From: Phlegmacium glaucopus
Lineage: Eukaryota; Basidiomycota; Agaricomycetes; Agaricales; Cortinariaceae
Length of the DNA stretch: 31,844 bases
Reading direction: 5' to 3'
NCBI GenBank assembly: GCA_015039465.1
Contig: MU130162.1
Location: 1-31,844, forward strand
Positions 12,701 to 22,168 of the stretch are shown in pieces (the first letter of the stretch is position 1; the number at the start of each line of letters is the position of its first letter). The position numbers and the translations under genes are program-made. A model generated the notes under the pieces. That model was given only the letters and a program-made list of their open reading frames with translations, searched no databases and was not told the DNA's origin.

Positions 12701-13545
12701 TCCTCATCGAAATCTGCAAGTTGTAGAGTTGACATTGAAGCTCTTTTCCGCCGCCTACTGTGACTTGAATTTGAGGATGATATTGATGTAGGAGCGGAGA
12801 TACGGCGTGGGCGGTTGTATTCTGAGGATTCATGAGAGAGATTGACTGAGGAGAGAGAAGGGGAGGGTTGATGGTGTGATGAAGATGATTCACGTTCTGT
12901 TTCCGAGCCTGAGCGGGGCGGAGAGGGTCGATGAGAATGAGGGGACGGCGAGCTGATACGGGATAGCTTGTGTAGAGCCTTTGATGAGAAGTCGAGCAAG
13001 TAGGACACCATGATGGTTAAGAGTATAATAAAATAAAATAATAAAATAAGTCTTACCATTCGATTCCGCTCTGCTAAATTCTTCACTCTTTGCAACGCCA
13101 TCACATTCTCATTCAATCTTGCTGTGTCATCGTTGCTATCGTTGTCGTTATCGTTCTCTTTATCATAATCGTCGTCAACTCCGGTGTCACTCTCATTAAA
13201 ACTTCGTTTCATCGGCGTTGACACGGTTCCACTACTCGTGCTGTTGCTGCTGCTGCTGTGATGCGACAGAGGTCGTTCTCGGAAGGCAATAGTCGCAGGG
13301 TCTCCAGTACTTCCGCTGCCAGTAGAGTTCGTCGCAGGTGGTGAGGGTAATCCAGATTGAACAGATCCAATGCTAGAACTAGGACTAGGAGGTTCCGGAA
13401 GGTCAGGTAGCCCAGGAGGCGTACCCTCCGTGTGGGATGACAGGGATGATGCCGGCTGTGATACGTTGGAATTGGCGCCTTTACCAAGGTATATCGCGGA
13501 TACAGGTCTATTTTGCTTCACCTTGAGTACTGGCCGAGGGGGCAT
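9764..13545 (-). CDS. Ser/Arg-rich low-complexity protein of unknown function, three exons
   Basis: Three exons in phase 0 (13545-13057, 12978-12409, 12352-9764) give 1215 residues plus stop. I do not recognise the family. Residues 1-120 are Pro/Ser-rich, followed by an acidic Asp/Asn run. A short predicted helix reads LNENVMALQRVKNLAERNRM, with exon 2 continuing ALHKLSRISSP, and may be a coiled coil. Exon 2 is Ser-rich with basic patches. A second likely helical domain lies around residues 597-730 (LMLESLTMFETQL, then AAERLSGLLKQ and WNRVAAEYRENSRVADELVRG). The C-terminal half is Ser/Gly/Arg-rich and ends DIWPH, with a poly-Gly run near residue 1175. The composition suggests a cytoskeletal, septum or spindle-pole scaffold, but that is a guess. 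The Met at 12415 lies within intron 2 and the end of exon 2 and is not the start. Confidence 0.8.
12979..13056 (-). other. 78-nt intron with open frame encoding a hydrophobic segment
   Basis: Donor GTAAGA, branch-like CTTAAC, acceptor TCAAAG. The intron is a multiple of three, has no in-frame stop, and if retained would insert 26 residues of which about 20 are strongly hydrophobic (LILLFYFIILLTIMVSYLL). Removing it joins a continuous helical stretch, so splicing is the default reading. Confidence 0.6.
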
Positions 13546-14261
13546 TGATATCGTTCCAGTACCACCGGTCGTCCAGTTACACGAATGGTCTTTCTTCTTT
13601 CGTTTGGGTTGCTAGCCTTGAAAGAAACGGAAATGTTGACAGAAAACAAAGGATATAAAAGATTGTTGAGTATATGGTAAATAGCAAGGGTAGAAAATCA
13701 TGAAAGTTGGGCTGCTCGTCGACCGCAGCGACGGCAAAGGCGGTTTCAACAATGTCGGAGGCAAGGGGGATAATTTATTAAGTAACCCTTATTTGGTGAT
13801 CTCAAAAATAATAATAATTTCTTCCAACATTTATGATTTAACCATTCTTCGAAAGCAAAAGAATCATGCATGATGACTGACGAATGCAGTTTCAATTTAT
13901 CGTACATTATATCAACATATGCGAGTCTGCCTAATCTTGTTACTTCGTCTTGAGTTCGATGATAATCCTCCTGCAAAGCGGGCTGCGGAATGCCATTTAT
14001 CGGATATCCTCGTCATTCAACAGAGCTGCGTAACTTATACTATGTAATGCATTCCATGAAATTTCGAATTCTTACTTATCTTTGTGGAATCATTTGCTGA
14101 ACAGCAAATTAAAAAGAGATCGGGGATGGCTAAAGAGAAATAAAATCTCATTAATTAGATCTCATTATTTAACTTATCATGTCACAGAACGTGATGCCTG
14201 CGTCGCTACACACCATTCAGAATCAGATCCTCCTCAGCGCTATATAAACCACTTCCTTAGC
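13546..14261. promoter_or_regulatory. region between divergently transcribed genes
   Basis: It separates the minus-strand Ser/Arg-rich gene (start 13545) from the plus-strand codon-exon gene (start 14262), so both promoters should lie here. A TATATAAA box is at 14241-14248, only 13 bp before the chosen ATG. If that box is functional, transcription would begin at or after this ATG, or the real promoter is elsewhere. The frame is open upstream to an ATG at 14082. The 76-codon minus frame at 13746-13976 has no recognised motif. Confidence 0.45.
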
Positions 14262-17200
14262 ATGGATCGCTTGTTGTCCAGCAAACCTGTGAGCAACCAA
14301 CCGCTCGCCAATACAAACTATTTGCTTGAAGGCCCTCAGTCTCAGTCACCATCATCATATAGCGCCTTCTTTCCTAACGCAAGTGGTTTTAGCCTCAACC
14401 GAAGTACATTCGCTGTCGTTCATGGAAATATGAACCTTCACGCTAGTGAACATCCATCTCACGTACGTAAGGTCGAGTTGACTACAGCCCGAAAACTGAA
14501 TACATTCAAGTGGAACAAGTACCGATGGGTCGACTTCGATCAGCAAACACTGCAACTTCTACGTACCAGTTCCACGGGCCTTGTGACCATGGAGATGGAA
14601 CCAATGGCATTGACCTCGCGTGTTAAAATGTATCGTATCCATTGGTACAAGGATAGGAAAGATACCTTTCACAATCATCTGGAGTTTGCCAATTCACCGT
14701 GCGTTTTGTTGCCTTGCCATACCATTCCAAGTTTCTGACACATACTGTAAAGACTGGCTCGTCAGCTAGATATATCCCAGTTCCTCGGAACTTCTATTGA
14801 TAATGAGGATGGTGATCGATTTGTTGTCCTTTCTGGTGGTATGAGTGTAGCCTTATAAATATATCTTATGTGTCCCTCACATTGCATTTCTGCAGGTGGT
14901 TTGTCTCTGTCAAATGTTTTCAACGGAAGTCACACAGACTTAGATATAATAAAGATAGCCTCTGTATGTTCTGACTGATTGATTTTCTGCCATCCTTTCA
15001 TGATGTTAACTGACCATTGGCAATTGCAGTTCTTTCAGTTAATGGTGAGCATTTATATTGATATATATCTGAAGGGGAAAAAAAAACCTGGGAAATTGTA
15101 GGACATATTCAGCACAAGCCCCTTCACTGTGTTACACTGGAGTTGGTCAAAACTTTGGGATCTACCCATATTTTCTTCAAATTATGGACTTCTTGTGGAT
15201 GTTATTCTCCTTGAATCATATGGCTTACTAACAAGTTCCAAAGGGGGTAGGAAGAGGGTAATATATAATCACTGAGCAACATAAAACTATGAAATGTGTA
15301 CTAACTTGTTCATCATAGGGCCCAAATATTGTAAATTTCCATGCAAGACTACAAGATCAAATATGTGAGTGGTGTGGCCTTCATCAAAGAAGTAGAAAGA
15401 GTCTCACTGTGGTTTGTGATGCAGCACCTGGTGATATGGAAAGAATATTGCATTTCAAGCCAGACATGGTCATCTTAAGAGAGACTGTTAGAAAAAGCCT
15501 CAAGGTGGCAAGAAAAATAGTCAGTAACTAAAATCAATCCTGGCTGCCATCCCTAACTAACAAAAATGACCTCTCTACATTGCAGTATGTGAGTGCTCTC
15601 TCTCCTGGTTGTCATCCCTAGCTGACAACAATGGCATCTCTTCATTGCAGTGGGTGAGTCCTCTCTCTCCTAGCTGTATTCCTAGCTGACAACAATGATG
15701 TCTCTTTGCATTTCAGGATGTGAGTACTCTCTCCTGGCTATCATCCCTAGCTGACAACAATGACTTCTCCCTGCATTGCAGCAGGTGAATGCTCTCTCTC
15801 CTGGCTGTCATCCCTACCTGACAACAATGATATCTCTCTGCATTGCAGTTAGTGAGTGCTCTCTCTTCTGGTTGTCATCCTTAGCTGACAACAATGATGT
15901 CTCTCTGCACTGCAGTATGTGAGCACTCTCTCTCCTGGCTGTCATCCATAGTTGACAACAATGATGTCTCTCTGCATTGCAGTGGGTGGGTGCTCTGTCT
16001 CCTGGCTGTCATCCCTAGCTGACAATGATGATGTTTCTCTGTATTGCAGTATGTGAGTGCTCTGTCTCCTGCTGTCATCCCTAGCTGACAACAATGATGT
16101 CTTTCTGCATTGCAGTTAGTGAGTGCTCTCTCTTCTGGTTGTCATCCCTAGCTGACAACAATGATGTTCTCTCTGTATTTCAGGATGTGAGTACTCTCTA
16201 AGTCTCTCCTGGCTATCATCCCTAGCTGATAACAATGGCATCTTTCTGCATTGCAGTTGGTGAGTGCTCTCTCTTCTGGCTGTCATCCCTAGCTGATAGT
16301 ATGGTGTCTCTCTGTATTGCAGCTTGTGAGTGCTCTCTCCTGGCTGTCATCCTTAACTGACAACAATGATGTCTCTCTGTGTTGCAGTGGGTGAGTGCTC
16401 TCTCTCCTGGCTGTCATCCTTAGCTGACAACAATAACCTCTCTCTGCATTACAGAATGTGAGTGCTCTCTCCTCCCTGTCATCCCTAGCTGACAACAATG
16501 ACCCCTCTCTGCATTGCAGGATGTGAGTGCTCTCTCTCCTGGCTGCCATCTCTAGCTGACAACAATGACCTTTCTCTGCATTGCAGGAGGTGAGTGCTCT
16601 CTCTCCTCCTGGCTGTTGTCCCCTGACATAACAATGGTGTTTTCTCTGCATTGCAGGATGTGAGTGCTGTCTCTCCTGGCTATCATCCCTAGCTGATAAC
16701 AATGATGTCTCTCTGCATTGCAGCATGTGAGTGCTCTCTCCTGGTTGTCATCCCTAGCTGACAACATGTCTCTCTCTACATTGCAGCTTGTGAGTGCTCT
16801 CTCTCCTGGCTGTCATCCCTAGCTAACAATAATGATGTTCTCTCTGCATTGCAGTTTGTAAGTGCTCTCTCTCCTGGCTGTCATCCCTAGCTGATGACAA
16901 TGATGTTCTCTCTGCATTACAGTTTGTGAGTGCTCTCTCTCCTGACTGTCATCCTTAGCCAAAAATGACCTCTCTCTGCATTGCAGGATGTGAGTGCTCC
17001 CTCTCCTCCCTGTCATCCCTAGCTGACAACAATGACCTCTTTTTGCATTGCAGTGGGTGAGTGCTCATTCTTGGTTGTCATTCCCAGCTGACAACAATGC
17101 CCTCTGCATTACAGGATGTGAGTACTCTCTCTCCTGGTTGCCATCCCTATCATTGAGCTACTTTGATACTAAATGCTACTAACCAGGCTCTCAACACATC

Positions 17201-18062
17201 TAGAATTGAAGAACTCAGTGATGGTCAGTTTGTCTGTTTATTTATTTTCCTGGTTTGATTATCATAGGGTCATTCAGATGCAATGCATGTGGATTCTGTG
17301 AGTACTTCCTCTTGGCTGTCATCTTTACCTGACTATAACAACCTCATAGGATGTAGGTTTTCTCTGACCTGGCTGTCATCCTTAGCTTTTCTCTGACCTG
17401 GCTGTCATCCTTAGCTGACAATAATATCCTCTTTCCATATTGCAGTTTGTCTGTGCCTCTCCCTATCATTATATTATGTTTCTATGCTTAATGTTACTAA
17501 TTAGTTTTCAAACAACTCAACATCTAGGATTGAAGAACTTAGTGATGGTGAGTCTGTCTATTCATGATATCTCCATTTTGTGATTATAATATAACATTCA
17601 GATGCAATGCATGTAGATTATGTGAGTGCTCCTGCCTGGCTGTCATTTATAGCTGACAATATCTCTCTGTATCACAGCTTGTGAGTGTGCTATCTGCTGG
17701 ATGTTATTCCTAGCTGACAGCACTGACTTCTGTCTGCATCACAGGATGTAAGTGTTCTCTAACCTGACTGTTATCCTTATCTGACAACAATGTCCTCTTT
17801 CCACATTGCAGTCTGTGAGTCCCTTTCTCTATCATTATACTACAGTATACTTTTATGCTTAAGACTATTATTATTAATCAGGCTTCAAACAACTCAACAT
17901 CTGGAATGCAAGAACTCAGTGATGGTGAGTGTGTCTATTCATGATATCTTCTTTTTGTGATTATGATACTGTTATCCAGATGAAATGCATGTGGATTCCT
18001 GCTCTAGCAAGGGACTTTTTAATGTTGGGAGTTCAGAGAGATGCCAGAACATAGACCATTAG
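14262..18062 (+). CDS. codon-exon gene: 41-exon model with 29 three-base exons
   Basis: Ordinary exons: 14262-14698, 14753-14838, 14896-14963, 15030-15044, 15102-15257, 15319-15519. Three-base exons start at 15586, 15651, 15717, 15782, 15849, 15916, 15983, 16050, 16116, 16184, 16257, 16323, 16388, 16455, 16520, 16587, 16657, 16724, 16787, 16855, 16923, 16987, 17054 and 17115. Then 17187-17223, 17278-17297, 17350-17352, 17446-17448, 17505-17547, 17602-17621, 17678-17680, 17745-17747, 17812-17814, 17882-17924 and 17980-18062 (TAG). Total 1296 nt, 431 aa. Residues 1-146 include FFPNASGFSLN and FAVVHGNMN, a pattern I recall near the N-terminus of agaricomycete-specific kinase-like or NLR-like proteins. 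Residues 147-321 match no family I know. Residues 322-345 come one per exon, and 346-431 come from three module copies plus five single codons. No signal peptide or membrane segment is evident. Start and exon 4 (15030 or 15039) are uncertain. A chain skipping the 24 array codons is also in frame. Confidence 0.65.
15520..17186 (+). repeat. tandem array of intron units separated by single codons
   Basis: Twenty-five consecutive intron-like units, mostly 60-67 bp (range 58-70). Each starts GTGAGT or a close variant (GTCAGT, GTGAAT, GTGAGC, GTGGGT, GTAAGT). The body is pyrimidine-rich with CTGGCTGTCATCCCTAG, and most have CTGAC about 30 nt before the end (CTAAC or CTGAT in some). They end in a pyrimidine stretch plus TTGCAG, TTTCAG or TTACAG. 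Between each AG and the next GT lie exactly three bases, 24 times in a row. The first unit (15520-15585) aligns with the others although its donor side is diverged. It opens exactly at the end of exon 6 in phase 0. The last unit (17118-17186) has a different 3' half leading into the module exon. Confidence 0.95.
17187..17996 (+). repeat. three copies of a two-exon module alternating with codon exons
   Basis: Module copies: 17187-17297, 17505-17621 and 17882-17996. Each has a 37- or 43-nt exon ending in a codon run reading IEELSD or MQELSD, a phase-1 intron of 54-55 nt, and a 20-nt exon reading AMHVD plus one residue (EMHVD in copy 3, where it opens the terminal exon). Two single-codon exons lie between copies 1 and 2 and three between copies 2 and 3. 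Exon sequence and intron sequence both match between copies, so the module plus flanking codon exons was duplicated as DNA. Confidence 0.85.
17358..17415 (+). repeat. 29-bp duplication inside an array-type intron
   Basis: 17358-17386 and 17387-17415 are identical 29-base blocks (TTTTCTCTGACCTGGCTG and onward). They enlarge the intron 17353-17445 to 93 nt, the longest of its type, without creating a second acceptor. Confidence 0.9.
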
Positions 18063-19520
18063 ATTCAGAATTCTACACCTTCTGAAATTTCCACCATGCA
18101 GTGACTATGAGTTCTACCTGGTTCTGGGGGCTGATGCTCTGCATGGCAGTACTAGTCTTACTAATTTTTATTTTTATTTGTAAATTTCTGCCTGTGATAT
18201 ATTTGTGTGTGGTCAGTGTTTTTGTGGTTGTTTTGGTATTTTTAGAACTGTTGAAGCTAGATAAAAACCTTGAAATTTGTGCTAAAGTCAGTCTACAGAG
18301 CTGAAAAATGTGTTCTTTCCACCCACTTGAATAACACAACTTTAACAGTTTTGCTGTAGCTACAACAGTTCCAAAAATACTAAAAATAAATTCCACAATC
18401 TTGGTGCTTGCCTTGAAAATTGGATGAATTTCCACTTCAAATTCCACCCTTAGCAAAAATTCCCACCACTTCAGTCCATTAGATACTAGTACACTTTGCT
18501 TCAAATCAATTACTGGTATCACCAATGTAAATGTTGAGAATACACACATCATATAGTATGAACTTTCAAAGCTCTCAATGAAATAATGACCAAAATTGGA
18601 GCTTCTGCCAAAGGTCAAAAATTTCACAAAATTTCACAGGGAACATCATTGGTGCCAGCTATCTAGCATGCTATATATAACTTAGCTGTCCTTCCATTGT
18701 ACTGATACAACCTAGTCTTCAGGCCCTGTGATGCATGACCTTCATGAAGAGATAGGCAACTCTTCAAAAGTGCCTGGGATACATGACATTCTGAAAATCT
18801 CTTGTCTTCATGCTGATTTCATTGACACTCCTGTTAGGTATAATGAAGACCCCAAAAAATCTTTCTAAATTTCTTACAAGTTTGAAGCAAATATTATGGT
18901 GGTCAGGCACACTATACTTTCTGTCCTGTCAAATGTTTATACCTACTGGATCACAGTTGCTAGAGTGGTGAGAATTAAAAGGATGGAAATTAATCAGAGT
19001 CACTGAGCTACATGACATCCTCTAGTCATAATACTCATGTCTTCTCAGATCTTTTTAACTCTGCAGCCACTTGATAGGTGGGAAACAGGTTCTACCTTAT
19101 TTTCTATTCTATTTTTATTTTAAACCCAACCAGCCTCTACTCATTATTAGATGCAATCATTTTACTGATGGGATGTGCTTGTTATCTCTTGGGTTGCTGG
19201 TGATATGATTTAAATCTGCATAAGCATGGTTTTTGCAATTGTTATCGATTATTTCAGCATAAATATTAATTAATGCACCAATAACTTGTTAATACAGCTG
19301 ATGATTAAAGAAGGGAATTAGAGTTGTCTACCCTACAACTACTGATTAAACCTATTACTGTGTGACTTAAATGCATATAGTTAACAACTATGGTCAAGGG
19401 ACTATTATTTGTTATGCTACAAATTGCATGTCTGGATTAAAACCAATAAATGCATGATTATCCTTATAAACTTGGCACAGGAAAAGTTAAATAAATATAT
19501 TGGGGTTAACAAATGTCATG
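18063..19520. other. AT-rich region downstream of the codon-exon gene
   Basis: Begins with the 3' UTR of the codon-exon gene. A 184-codon minus frame at 18073-18627 overlaps a stretch with recurring AAATTTC and AATTCCAC motifs. It is Ser/Thr/Lys-rich without recognisable motifs, so I treat it as chance or a decayed element. Between 18660 and 19520 I see only AT-rich sequence with no splice-consistent frame. Confidence 0.5.
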
Positions 19521-19524
19521 TGTG

Positions 19525-19668
19525 ATGTGGAGCAACAGAATATTATCAATAAATATTCAGGGGAAGATTGGTGCCCTAGCAACAGTATTGGACTAAAATA
19601 ACCAAAATGTGATCTGGTGGGAATTAGATGATCTGAAATGATCAGGGCTGATATAAATCATTGTTTGT
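19525..19668 (+). mobile_element. 5' piece of an interrupted LTR
   Basis: This stretch (GCAACAGAATATTATC, then CAGGGGAAG, CTAGCAACAGT and AATAACCAA) matches the start of the LTR at 31301-31470 in order. The matching continuation is found at about 21638 instead of here, so about 2 kb of other repeat DNA has been inserted within the LTR. Confidence 0.65.
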
Positions 19669-19767
19669 GTTGTTATAAAACACCAACCAGAGGGAACTGG
19701 ACCAGACTTTAGGTCAGAATATCCCCCTGTGTTTGTTTAGGGAAGGTATAACCAGAGACTAGTAAGT

Positions 19768-20337
19768 GTTAAGTTTGAGAACTCTATTCTGGAGTATCGG
19801 ACGGAGTTTGATCGGAACAGAACCATGGAATGGGAAAGGACTACAGCCTCAGCGTATGCTGTGCTACCCTAAACCTTTGTGTCCTAATTTCGGAGTAAGA
19901 ACAGAACAGAGTGGAACCGGAAGTTGCAGTAACTTAGAGGAAGACAAGGAGGAGGAAACTATGTTGATATTCAAACTGAGGGAAAACATACAAGTTCGAG
20001 TACTTAAATAATAAAAGGAATTGCAACCAAAATATAAAGTATAAATATAATGTGCTGTGTTCTGTTCCCGAAAGGTCCTGCATTCTTGAGGTGAATAATC
20101 CATGGCTGGTGTGCTGACTGATAGTGGGAACGTGATGACAAAGAAATAGTGGTAGTGGCAAAGAAGTGGTAATGAGTGCAGAGTATAGACGGAGAATCTG
20201 GAATGACACGGAGAGGTCTTGGAGTTGAACGTAGAAGGAGTAGTTCAGGATGTGAGGGAAAGCACTGTACGGAGTACGGACTACCGGAGACAACTCCGAC
20301 AGAGCTGGACCGGAGTAACATATGATGGAATGTAACA
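19768..20337 (+). repeat. repeat family R1, copy 1
   Basis: A non-coding element rich in CGGAGT/CCGGAG and GGAAC motifs. It starts near GTTAAGTTTGAGAAC, includes GAGGAGGAAACTATG at about 19950, and ends ACCGGAGACAACTCC, then GGAGTAACATATGATGG, then AATGTAACA. Matching copies are at 22683-22996 (inverted) and 25620-27293 (interrupted). The purpose is unknown; it behaves like a dispersed transposon or solo LTR. Confidence 0.7.
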
Positions 20338-21637
20338 GTAAGCACACTTGGTTAGAAGAGAGTAGGGGAGGATGAGGATGAAGATCTTGGAAGATGAAAG
20401 GTAGAGGACGAGGATGAGGATGGGTAAGAAAGAGTCTTCAGTAAGACTATAGTGGTTGACAGTAGAGGACAGTGACAGTAAGGGACTGAAAAAGCGAACT
20501 TAGAGGGAGGAATTCACTGGAATTCCACTGAGAGGATGACTGTTGGGGAGTAAGAATGAATTGAGGTAAACTACCTATCCTGGTACAAAAGAGCAGTATT
20601 TATACCCTAAGGATGAGGCTATGTAGAACAATAAAAAAGAAAGAAGTACGTGCTGTCAAAGGAAGAAAGATAAAGAGAGGACAGCTGTGAGAAGAAAAGA
20701 ACAATGGAAAAGAAGAAGGAACAATAAAAAAATCTGTAAAGTGTCAAAGTGCAAGAGAAAAGAAAAGAAGGCAGTGTACATAGTCCAATAGCAAAAATAT
20801 ATCAACTCCATAGGCGTGTGGTCATGTCAAAAATGTGAAAGGTCCTGAGTCAACACTTGAAAGGCGCAGCCTTGTTCCCGAGAAAACACTACTTGCCCAT
20901 GATCCCATGTCGCGCAGCCTTGATAACACTTGACACACTGCGAGAATAATCCTCTGCTGCTGATTCATCTGCAATTCCTGCTTAGTCGTGATCCTCCTGG
21001 ACTTCCTAAAGTTGTCATAAAGAGGGTGGGAAGGCTTCATGTACCGCGTGAATGATGGTTTTGGCAGTGAATGATAAGATAAGAGGTAGATAATTGAGGA
21101 TAGGGGACTGAGTGAGATCCAGGAGCGAGGGATGGCAAGATAGATGGCTGAGGGGAAGACTTGTGGGTCCATAGCCACAACAATGATGACAAAGCCTTTT
21201 ACATAATGGGAGATGTAGTTGATGTGTCCATAAAAGGGCCATTCTTGAAATGATGGACCAAAGATACAATCAAATGCGAGCCGATGACCAATGCAAATAG
21301 TAGATTGATCGCTTTGTTGGATCACTAGCCAAGGAACAAATGGATGGTAGATGCTTAGGAGCATGTCGATAGTGAAAACAATGGAGAGAATAGTGTGAGA
21401 CATTGAGAGTATGATGAGCGATGAGGGTGATAATGTTGAATGAATGATTTGTCAACCAGGAACACGATTCAGGGCTGCTTCCAAAATAGGTAAGTGAATT
21501 CAAAGTCCGCTTATTTTCATGATGGCAACTTTTAAGCTTTCTTCTCGCGCTACCAATCAGTATTGGTGTGCGATACCGATCAGGAACAGAGTAGTGATTG
21601 GATATGAAGGAAGTGATCTAAAATGATCAGAACCATG
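20338..21637. other. repeat-derived filler inside the interrupted LTR
   Basis: Purine-rich on the plus strand from 20340 to 20780, with a TATTTATACCC promoter-like motif near 20600 as seen in LTRs. From 20822 to 21503 there is a 193-codon minus frame with hydrophobic stretches but no family motif. I do not call it a gene. Confidence 0.45.
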
Positions 21638-22045
21638 GTTTCCAGGCACAGGGGGCACAGTTACCATCAAAAGAGGTGGAAACTACCTAAAACAGTGAAA
21701 TGAGGTTAAAAATAGGCAACCTCTATCTTTTCAGGCACAAAGAGTGCACATGGTGCCAGAACCAAAGTAAAGGTACCAGGAACCAGTATATCTATTTTTG
21801 GAGTCAACAGACTATTATTTATTTTTAAACATGTGAGTTGTATAAAATACCCCCAGGACTTTGTAAATAGGTAGAAAATTGGATTCTTTCTTTCCCCCCT
21901 CATTTGCAACCTAGTACAGCTCACTGTCTCAGACATTGAGCAAGAATACTTGTTTTTGAGACTTGGGCATTGAATAATAAAATCAGTTTCTCAGTGTGTT
22001 GGTGACTTGTTGCAACAATTGTGAATTGTTGTGATAATAGTGAAC
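21638..22045 (+). mobile_element. 3' piece of the interrupted LTR
   Basis: Nearly collinear with 31461-31844: TTTCCAGG, GGTGGAAACTACCTAAAA, GTGCACATGGTGCCAGAAC, TATATCTATTTTTGG, a TGTATAAAATAC box at about 21838, CCCCTCATTTGCAACCTAGT and a poly(A)-type AATAAAATCAG near 21975. Box order (TATA, then poly(A) signal) fits U3-R-U5 transcribed on the plus strand. Confidence 0.75.
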
Positions 22046-22120
22046 TTTGTTGAAGTCATAGCAGAAGTCTTAGAGTCTTCTAGTGTATGCAATATTTGTG
22101 AAGTTGTAACAAAGTCTTGG

Positions 22121-22168
22121 ACTTGTGTGTACACAGTTTAAATCAATCAGAAAAGTCTTAGGAATTAT
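22121..22168. repeat. left arm of a perfect 48-bp inverted repeat
   Basis: The 48 bases from 22121 to 22168 are exactly the reverse complement of 23028-23075. The left arm lies just after the LTR end, at the start of the presumed internal region. The right arm follows the inverted R1 copy. Confidence 0.95.

Noticed and set aside
15319..15531. Plus-strand gene ending at TAA 15529-15531, giving 324 residues without the array
   Set aside because: The frame is open, but the GTCAGT donor at 15520 aligns with the array donors and the unit 15520-15585 aligns with array introns, so the exon probably ends at 15519. It remains possible as an unspliced form.
15881..17016. Long minus-strand frames with repeated ERALTSCNAE-like peptides across the array
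   Set aside because: They are translations of the reverse complement of the intron repeat. The splice signals, coding exons and phase all belong to the plus strand.
15520..17186. CRISPR-like repeat-spacer array
   Set aside because: The variable part is only three bases between repeats of about 63 bp, and the surrounding genes are eukaryotic and spliced.
18073..18627. 184-codon minus-strand frame
   Set aside because: No recognisable motif or splice context, and the stretch is made of recurring AAATTTC and AATTCCAC words; chance or decayed repeat is more likely.
20822..21403. 193-codon minus-strand frame with hydrophobic stretches
   Set aside because: It lies within repeat DNA inserted in an LTR and shows no transmembrane pattern typical of a known family or any splice structure.
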